A stretch of DNA of 64,000 bases from Dyadobacter pollutisoli (GTDB taxonomy: Bacteria > Bacteroidota > Bacteroidia > Cytophagales > Spirosomataceae), in contig NZ_CP112998.1 in assembly GCF_026625565.1 (NCBI RefSeq), positions 7,414,501 through 7,478,500 on the forward strand, read 5' to 3'. The notes under the pieces are model-generated. The model was not told where the DNA came from. It saw only the letters and a list, made by a program, of their open reading frames with translations, and ran no database searches. Below are positions 8,478-17,015 of this stretch, in pieces. Position 1 is the stretch's first letter. The number at the start of each line of letters is the position of its first letter. Both the position numbers and the translations under genes were made by a program.

Positions 8478-9293
8478 CTAGGCATTTCCGCCACGCATAG
8501 CTGTGAGCATATTACCATAAATACCATTCAAAGATGAAATATTGGTTGTCAGCTTGGACATTTCATTCTTGAAAACCTGGGATTCTTTGGTAGCATCAGC
8601 CATATTTTCCATGGCAGCCGTAAGGTTACCATAAAACGCGTTCATTGCTTTCAGGTGTTTTGTTGTATCCTGAAGTTCCAGTTCGTAAACTGCATTCAGG
8701 GCACCCATATTCTTGGTGATCTGTTGGAATTGGTCACGGTATGATTGCGCATCTTTGGTTGCTTCTGCCATGGAAGACATTGCGTTGATGGCAACTCCGT
8801 AAGATTTGTTCATATCATTGATCGCAGTTGACGCACTTTTTACATTTTTTGCGTAATCGTTAGTAGCAACTGTTGCGTCGGTCAGGTCAGTGATTTTGCC
8901 AACGGTATCAGACAGGTTTCTGAATCCTTTTCCAAGGCTGTCGAAAACTTCTGGTGATATTTTAGCATTGTCAAGCATGTTGTCAAGCTTGGCGGTAATG
9001 TTGCTGCTTTGGGTGCTGCCACGGGTAATTGCCGGGCCACTGTAGTCATCAGCGAGTTCAGGATAAACGCGTGTCCAATCCGGATCTTTATCGTTGGACT
9101 GGGTCAGAGTCTGCAAAGCGTAAAGTAAAAATATAAGTACTTCGGTACCCAAACCGGCAGTAAGCAACGGCCCACCAAAATCCCAGTGTTGAATCTTTGC
9201 CAACGCCCCTAAAATTACAACGGCAGCACCCGCGCTATATATTGTTGGTACTAGTTTATCCCAAAAAAAATTAGGTCCGCTATTCTTAGCCAT
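8478..9293 (-). CDS. gldL: Gliding motility / type IX secretion motor protein GldL
   Basis: GldL is the inner-membrane stator-like ring of the T9SS proton-driven motor. The 271-residue protein has two transmembrane helices (~15-33 and ~41-63). They contain Lys33 and His36 in LAKIQHWDF and Glu51 in GLGTEVLIF, the kind of membrane-buried charged residues implicated in proton coupling in this family. The remaining ~200 residues form a helical, Asn/Ala/Met-rich cytoplasmic domain with repeated heptad-like blocks. A hairpin terminator lies between this gene and gldK. Confidence 0.95.
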   Translation of the reverse strand: MAKNSGPNFFWDKLVPTIYSAGAAVVILGALAKIQHWDFGGPLLTAGLGTEVLIFLLYALQTLTQSNDKDPDWTRVYPELADDYSGPAITRGSTQSSNITAKLDNMLDNAKISPEVFDSLGKGFRNLSDTVGKITDLTDATVATNDYAKNVKSASTAINDMNKSYGVAINAMSSMAEATKDAQSYRDQFQQITKNMGALNAVYELELQDTTKHLKAMNAFYGNLTAAMENMADATKESQVFKNEMSKLTTNISSLNGIYGNMLTAMRGGNA

Positions 9294-9359
9294 ACGAATT
9301 GAAATCGGTTACAGTGAAAAATTAAAAGTTAGAAAGTATTATTTGATTTGAGGAGATGT

Positions 9360-9396
9360 AAAAAAGAAGCAGAGTATGAAACGCTGCTTCTTTTTT
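9360..9396 (-). terminator. Intrinsic terminator or attenuator between gldK and gldL
   Basis: A perfect 13-bp stem (AAAAAAGAAGCAG / CTGCTTCTTTTTT) with an 11-nt loop ends in a six-T tract in the direction of gldK-gldL transcription. It sits in the 116-nt gap inside the otherwise co-directional gld cluster, so it should reduce or tune read-through from gldK into gldLMN. Confidence 0.75.
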
Positions 9397-9409
9397 AGTG
9401 AGAGCTTAT

Positions 9410-10483
9410 CTAGCGACGACGGGCACGGGCTCCACCGCGGTCGTTCACGTTATCCATTACGCAACGGAAACCAATGAAGGCGCGGCGTTCGGTTTCGAAT
9501 TCAAAAGTCCGTGTGCCGGTTTGCAGATAGTAGGCGATGTCTTTCCATGAACCTCCTTTAACTACTTTACGTGGTTCGTCAGGATTATTGTATTCTGGGT
9601 TCATATCCCAAACAATAGCAGTTGCATTGTCGGTGTATGCGTCTGATGTCCATTCTGCTACGTTACCCGCCATATTATAAAGGCCGAAATCGTTGGGGTT
9701 GTAAGCGTTGGCAGGGCCTGTATACGGGTAACCGTCGGCATCGTAATTTCCACGCTGTGGTTTGAAGTTGGCAAGGAAACATCCTTTGGCATTCATCGTA
9801 TATGGATTTCCCCATGGATATTTGGCAACCGCACGACCGCCTCTCGCCGCCCATTCCCATTCCGCTTCGGTAGGAAGACGGAAACCTGTTGAATTGAATT
9901 GTCCTTCTTTGTTCTGAAAATCGTGAAGCAGATTGGTACGCCATTTTGCAAAGTATTCGGCGCCGATCCAGCTCACTCCTACCACAGGGTAAGTATCAAA
10001 TCCTGGGTGTTGATAATAATATTCTACAAATGGATCTCCGTTGGAATAAGCAAAATCCTTTTTCCATACAGTTGTATCGGGATAGTATTTGGACATAATT
10101 TCTTCTTCGCCCAAAACAGATACAGAGTCAACCAGAAGGGCATTGACGAACTGGCGGTATTCATTGTTGGTGATCTCAGTGTCATCCATAAAGAACGAAC
10201 TGATCGTAACTCGCCGGTTCATATTGTTCATAGAAGACGCAATGTCCTCGTCTGCCTGGCCCATTACAAACGATCCTGAAGGTATTACAACCATACCCGC
10301 TGGCGTAGTCTGCTTAAAGCCTTTACGGGCAGTTGCTGTAATTTCTCCGTTTGAAATACCGCTTTCTTCTTTTCCTCCCTTGCCAAACTTACTTTTGATA
10401 AATCCGCAACTTTGCATGAGCATAAGAGCGGCTACCAAAAGCAGGCTTTTGACTCCATCCCGATAGAACACTTTCACATTCAT
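9410..10483 (-). CDS. gldK: Gliding motility / type IX secretion lipoprotein GldK
   Basis: GldK is the outer-membrane-associated lipoprotein that builds the periplasmic T9SS ring with GldN. The signal peptide ends LMQSC, with lipidated Cys26. Residues ~60-345 form a formylglycine-generating-enzyme/sulfatase-modifying-factor fold (MVVIPSGSFVMG, RLPTEAEWEWAARGG, NMAGNVAEWTSDAY, VVKGGSW). In GldK this fold is structural, not catalytic. An Arg-rich tail ends the 357-residue protein. It is the first gene of the gld cluster and has a good promoter candidate upstream. Confidence 0.96.
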   Translation of the reverse strand: MNVKVFYRDGVKSLLLVAALMLMQSCGFIKSKFGKGGKEESGISNGEITATARKGFKQTTPAGMVVIPSGSFVMGQADEDIASSMNNMNRRVTISSFFMDDTEITNNEYRQFVNALLVDSVSVLGEEEIMSKYYPDTTVWKKDFAYSNGDPFVEYYYQHPGFDTYPVVGVSWIGAEYFAKWRTNLLHDFQNKEGQFNSTGFRLPTEAEWEWAARGGRAVAKYPWGNPYTMNAKGCFLANFKPQRGNYDADGYPYTGPANAYNPNDFGLYNMAGNVAEWTSDAYTDNATAIVWDMNPEYNNPDEPRKVVKGGSWKDIAYYLQTGTRTFEFETERRAFIGFRCVMDNVNDRGGARARRR

Positions 10484-10839
10484 AGTGGTTTTGTAAAATT
10501 TGAATAATAAAATGTTAGCCTAAAAACGACGACCAATGCTATATAGTATACTTGAAATACAACAAAAATATCAATCAAAACTTGTAACAATGCGGCAATG
10601 GATTTGAAACGAAGATATCTGAATCCGTTACTAAATCAAGCATTTATCGAGTTAACGTAAGAAAATGATAAATGGTATAAGTCACGATTATTTTACAAAT
10701 ATAAATTAAAGTTTTGCAAACTGGTTCACCCCAGTTACCAACTGGATTACAAAAAACAGCGATTAAACCGTTAATTCTTGATTTTTTAATAATTTCCGGA
10801 TAAAATATTAATATAAATCGAGGTTAAACGCATAAATCC
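10484..10839. other. Intergenic region between porP/sprF and gldK
   Basis: This 356-nt AT-rich stretch contains the putative gldK promoter near its left end. Around 10720-10752 there are short repeated copies of ACTGG and its complement that could form a weak hairpin at the end of the upstream gene. I see no convincing T-tract terminator, no RNA gene and no small ORF with family features. Confidence 0.6.
10563..10590 (-). promoter_or_regulatory. Putative gldK promoter
   Basis: On the minus strand TTG (10590-10588), a 17-nt spacer and TATTTTTG (10570-10563) match the Bacteroidota sigma-A pattern TTG-N17-23-TAnnTTTG. Predicted start is near 10557, giving a leader of ~74 nt. Confidence 0.45.
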
Positions 10840-11817
10840 TTAAAATCGGAATCGTGGCGTTCTGATAATTGCCTTCTTGCCGAACTTGGGAGAAGGCAAT
10901 GCGTATGAGAGCATTACCTCGAATGAAGAAGGTGATTTGGTGTTATCCCCGCCTATAACCATATCGTAAGCTCCTGAAAGCCTTAGAGATTGGTCCGACA
11001 AAAGATAAACGCCTCCCATGATGATAAAGTAGGTATCCTGCTGACGATAAGTGCCTCCGATCCAGTATCGCTTATTGTACGTAACAGTTGCGCCGCCTTC
11101 TACGGAAACAGTGCTGATGTCTGATTTTACTAGTACAATAGGTTGAATGTCAAGAAGGTATCCCAATTCTATATTCACACCGGCATTAAAATACAATGTG
11201 CGTGGAAGTGGATTGGTTGCAGTTTCCGATCCGAGCTGATATTTTGGCTTTAAAAAGTGATTCAACGAAACACCAGCATAGAATGTCTCATTCTCATACC
11301 GGGCACCCACAGCAAAATCGGGATTGATCTCTGAAATAACGCCCGTTTGGATCAATGGATCGTCGGGATCACGGGCACGTAATTTACCATAATCGATAGC
11401 CTGACGGAACAGCCCGGCGCTGGCACCTACCTGAAACTGGCCTCCTGCAAGCGGTATGTGATAGGCAGCAGAAACCTTGAAATCCTGATCCGTGCGCGGT
11501 CCGCTTTTGTCGTTCAATGCATAAAAACCGAAACCGAAATTCTTGAAAGGCATGCTGAATGAAAACAGCTGAGTCGAAAGCGCGCCGCCGGTATCGTCCG
11601 TGTTGGTTCCCTGATAACCCGAATATTGCGTTCTGTGCGTAAGCTGGAATTTGGTAAGCCCGTCTGCTCCCGCTGCGGCCGGGTTAAGGTAAAGTTGGTT
11701 TAGAGAAAATAAACTGAACTGAGCATCTTTCTGGCCAACTGCACAAAACGGTAAGAGGAACAAAATGGCGATCAGCCGGATATATTTAGTACTTCGAATA
11801 GTAAACGTCAAAGTCAT
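10840..11817 (-). CDS. PorP/SprF family type IX secretion outer-membrane protein
   Basis: A 325-residue beta-barrel protein with a signal peptide ending near residue 28 (CAVGQ). The family signature follows: DAQFSLFSLNQLYLNPAAAG, then HRTQYSGYQG and alternating beta-strand segments to the C-terminus. PorP/SprF proteins associate with T9SS-secreted adhesins or the translocon at the outer membrane. The position directly upstream of gldKLMN on the same strand supports a T9SS role, although the 356-nt gap suggests separate transcription. The family has many paralogues, so I give no specific symbol. Confidence 0.9.
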   Translation of the reverse strand: MTLTFTIRSTKYIRLIAILFLLPFCAVGQKDAQFSLFSLNQLYLNPAAAGADGLTKFQLTHRTQYSGYQGTNTDDTGGALSTQLFSFSMPFKNFGFGFYALNDKSGPRTDQDFKVSAAYHIPLAGGQFQVGASAGLFRQAIDYGKLRARDPDDPLIQTGVISEINPDFAVGARYENETFYAGVSLNHFLKPKYQLGSETATNPLPRTLYFNAGVNIELGYLLDIQPIVLVKSDISTVSVEGGATVTYNKRYWIGGTYRQQDTYFIIMGGVYLLSDQSLRLSGAYDMVIGGDNTKSPSSFEVMLSYALPSPKFGKKAIIRTPRFRF

Positions 11818-11899
11818 GCCTGTTGGGTTGTTTAAGGAACACGCGGGTAGTTTTGGGATTTAATTCATAACGCATATTGCTTAAAAAAATTGATATAAA

Positions 11900-11938
11900 C
11901 ATAAAAAAGCCCTGGAAATTTTCCAGGGCTTTTTTATG
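11900..11938 (-). terminator. Terminator after hemD
   Basis: A 16-bp perfect stem (core AAGCCCTGG / CCAGGGCTT) flanked by A6/T6 tracts lies 9 nt past the hemD stop. Its symmetry would let it work in either direction. Confidence 0.85.
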
Positions 11939-11947
11939 GGGCCAGAC

Positions 11948-12730
11948 TCAAATATTATTGGCCTTTCGAATGTATAGATCGAGGGCTCCCGTCATCGAAG
12001 GTGCATTCGGCAATGGTGCCTGAATATCAAGAACTAACCCTGCGTCTTCTACCGCTTTGGCCGTCGTAGGGCCGAAAGCTGCAATCCTCGTGAAATTCTG
12101 TTTAAAATCCGGGAAGTTGTCAAAAAGTGACTTGATCCCAGACGGGCTAAAAAATGCAATGATGTCGTAGTAAACATCTTCCAGATCCGACAAATCCGAA
12201 GAGCCCGTCTGGTACATGACAGCCTCTACAAAGTTAAACTCTTCCGTATCCGCAAATTCCGGAATATCATTCTTTCTAACATCGGAGCAGGGATACAAAA
12301 ACTTCTCCTTCTTATGCTTACGCATTAGCTCAATCAGTTCAGCAGCCGTTTTCGTGCCTGTGAAGATCTTCCTTTTGCGAATCACGATGTATTTCTGAAG
12401 GTAGTTCGCAGTCTGTTCTGAAATACAGAAATATTTCATAGTCGCCGGAACTTCAACTCTTCCCTCATTACAAATCCGGAAGAAATGGTCAATGGCATTA
12501 CGACTTGTAAAAATTACCGCCGTAAAATCCAGAATGTTAATTTTTTGTTTGCGAAAGTCTTTGTAGGAAATGCCGTCGACTTGTATGAATGGCCGAAAAT
12601 CAACTTTGATATTGTACTTTCTGGCTAATTCATAGTAAGGTGAATTCTCGTCGGCTGGTCTGGATTGACTGACTAATAGACTGGTTACTTTTTTAAGCCG
12701 CTCCTGATCAAAATTGATGGTCTCACTCAT
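11948..12730 (-). CDS. hemD: Uroporphyrinogen-III synthase
   Basis: HemD closes hydroxymethylbilane to uroporphyrinogen III in tetrapyrrole (haem) synthesis. The 260-residue protein has the two-lobed HemD pattern: an N-terminal KVTSLLVSQSRP and YKDFRKQKINILDFTAVIF, then IIAFFSPSGIKSLFDNFP and FTRIAAFGPTTAKAVEDAG near the C-terminus. The SPSG and FGPTTA elements are the usual family landmarks, although overall conservation is low as is normal for HemD. It lies 41 nt downstream of the DUF4271 gene, a common pairing in Cytophagales. Confidence 0.9.
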   Translation of the reverse strand: MSETINFDQERLKKVTSLLVSQSRPADENSPYYELARKYNIKVDFRPFIQVDGISYKDFRKQKINILDFTAVIFTSRNAIDHFFRICNEGRVEVPATMKYFCISEQTANYLQKYIVIRKRKIFTGTKTAAELIELMRKHKKEKFLYPCSDVRKNDIPEFADTEEFNFVEAVMYQTGSSDLSDLEDVYYDIIAFFSPSGIKSLFDNFPDFKQNFTRIAAFGPTTAKAVEDAGLVLDIQAPLPNAPSMTGALDLYIRKANNI

Positions 12731-12771
12731 GTATAATCCTCATTAGTTTATTCCCGAATCATCATTGCTGG

Positions 12772-13953
12772 TTACAAAGCGAATTTTATACTAACAATGA
12801 GCGGGATTATTTCAATGACGCAAAGGTAAGAAAATAAATACAGATTAATCAACGCACCAGAAGGCTTGGTTACAACATATAGCCCTATGAAGCGGGCGAG
12901 ATAGAAGATAAGAAAGGGTAGTAGTATATACGATCTTATCCCGTCGAGCCAGTTGATATGGTTGAAACCCAATGTGAAAACAAGCAAGAAAATGCAGGCG
13001 TAAAAGAGATAGGAGGATTGCACTATTTTAATAAAAATAGTGTCGACCTGTTTATCAAGGTTCAGCATATTTCCTGCCAGCACCATGCATATATATTTGG
13101 CATAAACCAACAGGAAAAAGATCACCGTCAGGAGGGAGAAATCACCCAGAATTTGGAGCGTATTGGATTTTTCGGATAAAATAGTGCTTACTGAAAACAG
13201 ATTAAGTCTGTTGGCCGAGCAAAACACTACCAGGAAACTCATCATCATTGAGCTGATAATGACGAAGAAAATGACAGTATTACTATATGGTTTGTTTATT
13301 TTGGAAAGCTGGTCCCGCGGATCGTTATTGAAGAATTCAATTGGATTTATCAAACGGATAAATGAAAGCGGATTCAGGTTGAAAATCCATGCATTCAGGA
13401 TCAGTATGATGATAAGAGCAATGGCGGCAAAGTTACCGAACGGTGAAAAAGAGATCGGTTTAATATTAATAAAATTAGAACTGGTATTTGGCGCTATACC
13501 TTTCTCATTTTGCTTTTTTTCATGGCACAGGAGGACGGTTTTATCGACTATTCCCGGGCTGCCATAGATCGTCAGCAGCAACTCGTCTTTCTTATAAAAC
13601 TTGTAGAGGCTGTCTATATTGAGTTCCTGCCATTGATCCGGCGTAATTTTGTTTTGCAAAGCACCTTCCAGAAACAGGTAACTTTCATTGTCAGCATTGA
13701 GGAGCAGCGAATATCTTCTGTTTTTAACCAAGTCAATGTAAAGACTTACAAACCGGGTTCCTTCATTGATCCCCTGTGAGAACGGGACATAGTTTTTGTA
13801 CTGACCATTATATACCAGCCAGTCGTTCTGATAATTGTAAATGGGGAAAAACTGCTCGGGAGGCGTGACCTTGACGGCGCTTTGAGCAAATGTTCCGAAT
13901 AGCAAAAGTGCTGTAAAAAAAGCCCAATAAATAGGTGAAAATATGGACTTCAT
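12772..13953 (-). CDS. DUF4271 domain-containing integral membrane protein
   Basis: A 393-residue protein with a signal peptide (to ~26), a periplasmic domain of ~140 residues (VTPPEQFFPIYNYQNDWLVY and following), and 6-7 transmembrane helices in the C-terminal half (~175-390). The segment FNNDPRDQLSKINKPYS lies between the first two membrane spans. The membrane half matches the DUF4271 family, which has no established function and is often next to hemD. Its start codon is only 7 nt after a hairpin belonging to sucD. A haem-related or envelope role is inference from context only. Confidence 0.8.
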   Translation of the reverse strand: MKSIFSPIYWAFFTALLLFGTFAQSAVKVTPPEQFFPIYNYQNDWLVYNGQYKNYVPFSQGINEGTRFVSLYIDLVKNRRYSLLLNADNESYLFLEGALQNKITPDQWQELNIDSLYKFYKKDELLLTIYGSPGIVDKTVLLCHEKKQNEKGIAPNTSSNFINIKPISFSPFGNFAAIALIIILILNAWIFNLNPLSFIRLINPIEFFNNDPRDQLSKINKPYSNTVIFFVIISSMMMSFLVVFCSANRLNLFSVSTILSEKSNTLQILGDFSLLTVIFFLLVYAKYICMVLAGNMLNLDKQVDTIFIKIVQSSYLFYACIFLLVFTLGFNHINWLDGIRSYILLPFLIFYLARFIGLYVVTKPSGALINLYLFSYLCVIEIIPLIVSIKFAL

Positions 13954-13960
13954 CAGTATA

Positions 13961-13989
13961 AAAAAGGGCGGGGTTTCCCCAGCCCTCTT
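13961..13989 (-). terminator. Terminator after sucD
   Basis: A GC-rich stem (GGGC + GGGG pairing with CCCC + GCCC, with one bulged base) is followed on the minus strand by a T6 tract. It lies 24 nt past the sucD stop. Confidence 0.7.
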
Positions 13990-14013
13990 ATCAAGTTATA
14001 TGTAAGCAGGTAA

Positions 14014-14892
14014 CTATTTCTTTCCAAGGGCGATCAACATGGTTTCACCGATCAGGGCAGGTGACTCCGCTACAAAGATACCTGATTCTTTCATGATCCT
14101 GATTTTAGCTTCTGCTGTATCGTCAGCACCGCCGATGATAGCACCAGCATGGCCCATACGACGGCCTTTTGGAGCAGTTTGTCCGGCGATAAATCCTACA
14201 ACCGGTTTTTTGTTACCTGTTGATTTCACATAATGTGCAGCCTCGGCTTCCATGCTACCACCGATTTCACCGATCATGACGATCGCTTCTGTCTCAGGGT
14301 CGTTCATTAGCAGCTCAACCGCTTCTTTAGTAGTTGTACCAATGATAGGGTCACCACCGATACCGATCGCCGTAGTTTGTCCCAATCCTGAACGTGTCAG
14401 CTGATCAACCGCTTCGTAAGTCAATGTACCTGATTTTGATACAAGCCCTATCGTTCCTTTTTTGAAGATAAAGCCTGGCATGATACCTACCTTACATTCC
14501 TCTGCGGTAATAATCCCAGGGCAGTTAGGGCCTATCAAACGGCAATTTTTACTTTTGATATATTCTTTCGCCTGCATCATGTCTTTGGTAGGGATACCCT
14601 CAGTGATACAAACGATTACGCCGATACCAGCATCCGCGGCTTCCATGATTGCGTCAGCGGCAAATGCCGGCGGAACGAAAATGATGGCGACGTCTGCACC
14701 GGTGGCACGTACTGCAAGGTCAACCGTGTTAAAAACAGGTCTTTCCAAATGAGATAGCCCGCCTTTGCCAGGAGTTACACCACCTACAACATTAGTACCG
14801 TATTCGATCATCTGCTGGGCATGAAAAGACCCTTCCGAACCAGTAAATCCCTGAACTATAATCTTAGAATTTTTATTAACTAAAACGCTCAT
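14014..14892 (-). CDS. sucD: Succinyl-CoA synthetase (ADP-forming), alpha subunit
   Basis: With the beta subunit SucC this enzyme makes ATP (or GTP) from succinyl-CoA in the TCA cycle. The 292-residue protein opens with MSVLVNKNSKIIVQGFTGSEG, cited here as the CoA-binding Rossmann motif around IIVQGFTGSEG. It contains LIGPNCPGIIT, and GHAGAIIGG with the histidine that becomes phosphorylated. Length and motifs are typical. sucC is not adjacent, which is common in Bacteroidota. Confidence 0.96.
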   Translation of the reverse strand: MSVLVNKNSKIIVQGFTGSEGSFHAQQMIEYGTNVVGGVTPGKGGLSHLERPVFNTVDLAVRATGADVAIIFVPPAFAADAIMEAADAGIGVIVCITEGIPTKDMMQAKEYIKSKNCRLIGPNCPGIITAEECKVGIMPGFIFKKGTIGLVSKSGTLTYEAVDQLTRSGLGQTTAIGIGGDPIIGTTTKEAVELLMNDPETEAIVMIGEIGGSMEAEAAHYVKSTGNKKPVVGFIAGQTAPKGRRMGHAGAIIGGADDTAEAKIRIMKESGIFVAESPALIGETMLIALGKK

Positions 14893-14914
14893 GTTGGTAA
14901 ATCAGTTTTTTTGG

Positions 14915-14945
14915 TAAAAGTAGAACGAAAAGCACGAAGTAGCAA
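14915..14945 (-). promoter_or_regulatory. Putative sucD promoter
   Basis: On the minus strand TTG, a 20-nt spacer and TACTTTTA (7 of 8 to TAnnTTTG) lie ~23 nt upstream of the sucD start. Confidence 0.35.
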
Positions 14946-14995
14946 AATGTAACCAGAATTTGTAAATTGCTTTTTTGATAATTTGACGCCATTTT

Positions 14996-15598
14996 ATGGA
15001 TATACTTAGCAATCCTCATATATTTTCCAATCTTGTTTTAAGCTTCACGAGCCTGTTTATTTTTTTCAGATATTTCAATGAGCAACCTGCTATTACCAGA
15101 TGGCTCTGGGGAATATTCCTGTTCAGTATTTCACTCGTCGCGTTGACGGACCTGCTTGTATACGCAGGTGTGCAGAGTCTCGAGAAAGTGCGTGGAGTAA
15201 TTGTTGCGGGAGAAATGACTTTGGGAGCGTTTTGCCTGGTATCGGCATCGTGGTGCCTGATCATGCGATACCAGGGAGGTAATTTTCTATTTTATTCAAC
15301 CCTTGGCCTTGGCCTGCTGCTATTTTACTGCATTACCTGGTTCAATGTGGAGTATGTGGGATTGATCATTAAATCACTGTGTATCCTGATCACATTACTG
15401 ATCTCCTGCGTGGGACTGGCAAGTCGGCAGAAAAGCGCACTCTGGGTGGTATTCTCAATGATGCTGCTGGCACTTTCCACCAAGTCGGGCAGGTTGCCCA
15501 TTCCGATGGACCCTGTGGATATTAACCATTATATGATGGTGCTTTCGGTAATTTGCGTAGGCAGGGCCGTCAGGGATCAGTATAAGGTCCTGTTCTGA
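14996..15598 (+). CDS. Small integral membrane protein of unknown function
   Basis: A 200-residue, very hydrophobic protein with about six to seven predicted membrane helices and short loops. I recognise no catalytic or binding motif; the loop WFNVEYVG and the segment RQKSALW lie between helices. The gene is single, 103 nt from the divergent sucD. It resembles uncharacterised membrane proteins common in Cytophagales, but I cannot assign a named family with confidence. Confidence 0.7.
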   Translation: MDILSNPHIFSNLVLSFTSLFIFFRYFNEQPAITRWLWGIFLFSISLVALTDLLVYAGVQSLEKVRGVIVAGEMTLGAFCLVSASWCLIMRYQGGNFLFYSTLGLGLLLFYCITWFNVEYVGLIIKSLCILITLLISCVGLASRQKSALWVVFSMMLLALSTKSGRLPIPMDPVDINHYMMVLSVICVGRAVRDQYKVLF

Positions 15599-15702
15599 CG
15601 TTTTAGTTTTCAAACAATTGTTAATGAATTGTATTTTTAAAAAGCCGTGTTGTAAATTGCGTCAGTTAATTTAAAACAAACAAGTTTACTAATACTCAGA
15701 AT

Positions 15703-16200
15703 ATGAAAAGGACTAAGTATGGCGTAATGCTTCTTGCCTCAGTTTTGGCTTTCGGAGCTGTTACAATGAACCCTGTTGAGGCAAAAGTATCCCCTGCCAG
15801 CACAGTGGCAAGCGATGTAAAACAAGCTAAGACCATCGTTATAAAAGGTAGTGATGCAATGCAGTTTGACCTTAAAGAAATTAAAGTAAAGGCCGGACAA
15901 AAAGTGAAACTTACTCTTACTCACTCAGGTAAGCTTGCAAAAGCTGCAATGGGACATAACTGGGTTCTTTTGAAGCCAGGTGTTGATATTGCTGCATTTG
16001 GTTCAAAAGCTGCTGCTGCCAGAGAAACTGAGTACATCCCTAAATCAGAAGAAGCTAACATCATCGCACATACCAAACTTGTTGGTGGTGGTGAGAGCGA
16101 TACAATCGAATTTACAGCTCCTGCAAAAGGAACCTATACTTTCATCTGCAGCTTCCCAGGACATTATGCTTTAATGAAAGGAAGTTTTATCGTTGAATAG
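15703..16200 (+). CDS. Azurin-like blue copper protein
   Basis: A 165-residue exported cupredoxin with a signal peptide ending near residue 27. The type 1 copper ligands of azurin are all visible: His85 in MGHNWVLL, then Cys149, His154 and Met158 in FICSFPGHYALMKG. The azurin-style insert between strands (~95-130) is present, so azurin fits better than plastocyanin. Such proteins shuttle electrons in the periplasm, for example to cytochrome oxidases or peroxidases. It is followed by a bidirectional terminator; no redox partner gene is adjacent apart from the convergent thioredoxin-like gene. Confidence 0.92.
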   Translation: MKRTKYGVMLLASVLAFGAVTMNPVEAKVSPASTVASDVKQAKTIVIKGSDAMQFDLKEIKVKAGQKVKLTLTHSGKLAKAAMGHNWVLLKPGVDIAAFGSKAAAARETEYIPKSEEANIIAHTKLVGGGESDTIEFTAPAKGTYTFICSFPGHYALMKGSFIVE

Positions 16201-16215
16201 TGGATACCGCATTAC

Positions 16216-16254
16216 GAAAAATGGCGCTGGTGATTTCACCAGCGCCATTTTTTT
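16216..16254. terminator. Bidirectional terminator between azurin and TlpA-like genes
   Basis: A perfect stem (AAAATGGCGCTGGTGA with its complement) and a 2-nt loop are followed by a T-run on the plus strand, with an A-run on the other side. Confidence 0.85.
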
Positions 16255-16274
16255 GTTACTAACGTTTAGCACAT

Positions 16275-16820
16275 TTAGATTTCAGCGAGCTGCTTTTCAA
16301 TCAGGTCTACGATTTCCGGGCGGTCCCATTGTGAGGCTCCGATTTCCTGTGCCAGTATTTTTCCTTTGTATATAATGTAGGTTCTTGGGATCGCATTCCC
16401 ATCCAGCGCCGGCGGATAGGGCCCGGCAAACTGATAGAACGGCAGGTTATATCCTTTTCTTTCAATGAATGGATTGACGGTTTCAGCACTTTCGTCAGAG
16501 ATAATGTAGAAAGCTACTTTTTCATGTGCCTTATACTTGTCATAAAGCTTCTGAATACCCGGCATTTCCATATTACACGGTCCGCACCACGTTGCCCACA
16601 CATTAATAAAAACGAGTTTGTTTTCGTCCATTGCAACTGGTTTTCCTTCCAGGTCGGTCATCGACGACAGATATATCGATGAGGGAATTCCTGCGTCAGG
16701 TGTTGCATTTTCCGCACTTACCTGCTCATTGTCAGTGGGTTTGAAGAATGCGTAATAAATTGCGCCAACAGCCAGAAATATTAACAGAAACAGGAATATT
16801 TTCTTGGAACCAGATGTCAT
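16275..16820 (-). CDS. TlpA/ResA-like thioredoxin-fold protein
   Basis: A membrane-anchored, periplasm-facing thioredoxin with one N-terminal helix (~8-25) and a TlpA-like domain (~50-180). The active site is WATWCGPCNMEMPG (Cys79 and Cys82 from the chosen start). Such proteins reduce or exchange disulfides, typically for cytochrome c maturation or copper-site assembly. The frame opens upstream at 16895, but the extra residues look non-coding; MTSGSKKIFLFLL at 16820 gives a normal signal-anchor. It converges on the azurin gene; a link to copper-protein maturation is only a contextual guess. Confidence 0.88.
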   Translation of the reverse strand: MTSGSKKIFLFLLIFLAVGAIYYAFFKPTDNEQVSAENATPDAGIPSSIYLSSMTDLEGKPVAMDENKLVFINVWATWCGPCNMEMPGIQKLYDKYKAHEKVAFYIISDESAETVNPFIERKGYNLPFYQFAGPYPPALDGNAIPRTYIIYKGKILAQEIGASQWDRPEIVDLIEKQLAEI

Positions 16821-17015
16821 GAGAGTGCGTAGGTAAGTGAAAAGAATGTAATTGATGTCTTTGACAGAACGGCAAAAGTAACCATATTCTGACAAAACTG
16901 ATTTATAAACTGGTTTCTAAAAATAGGGCTTTTCTTTTTTTGATGCTGAATCGGAATTTGAATACTTTTATAGAATAATAAAAAAATAATTGATTTGAGG
17001 AAACGGTTTACATTC

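Noticed and set aside
16821..16895. N-terminal extension of the TlpA-like protein
   Set aside because: The extra 25 residues precede a normal signal-anchor and have no family support.
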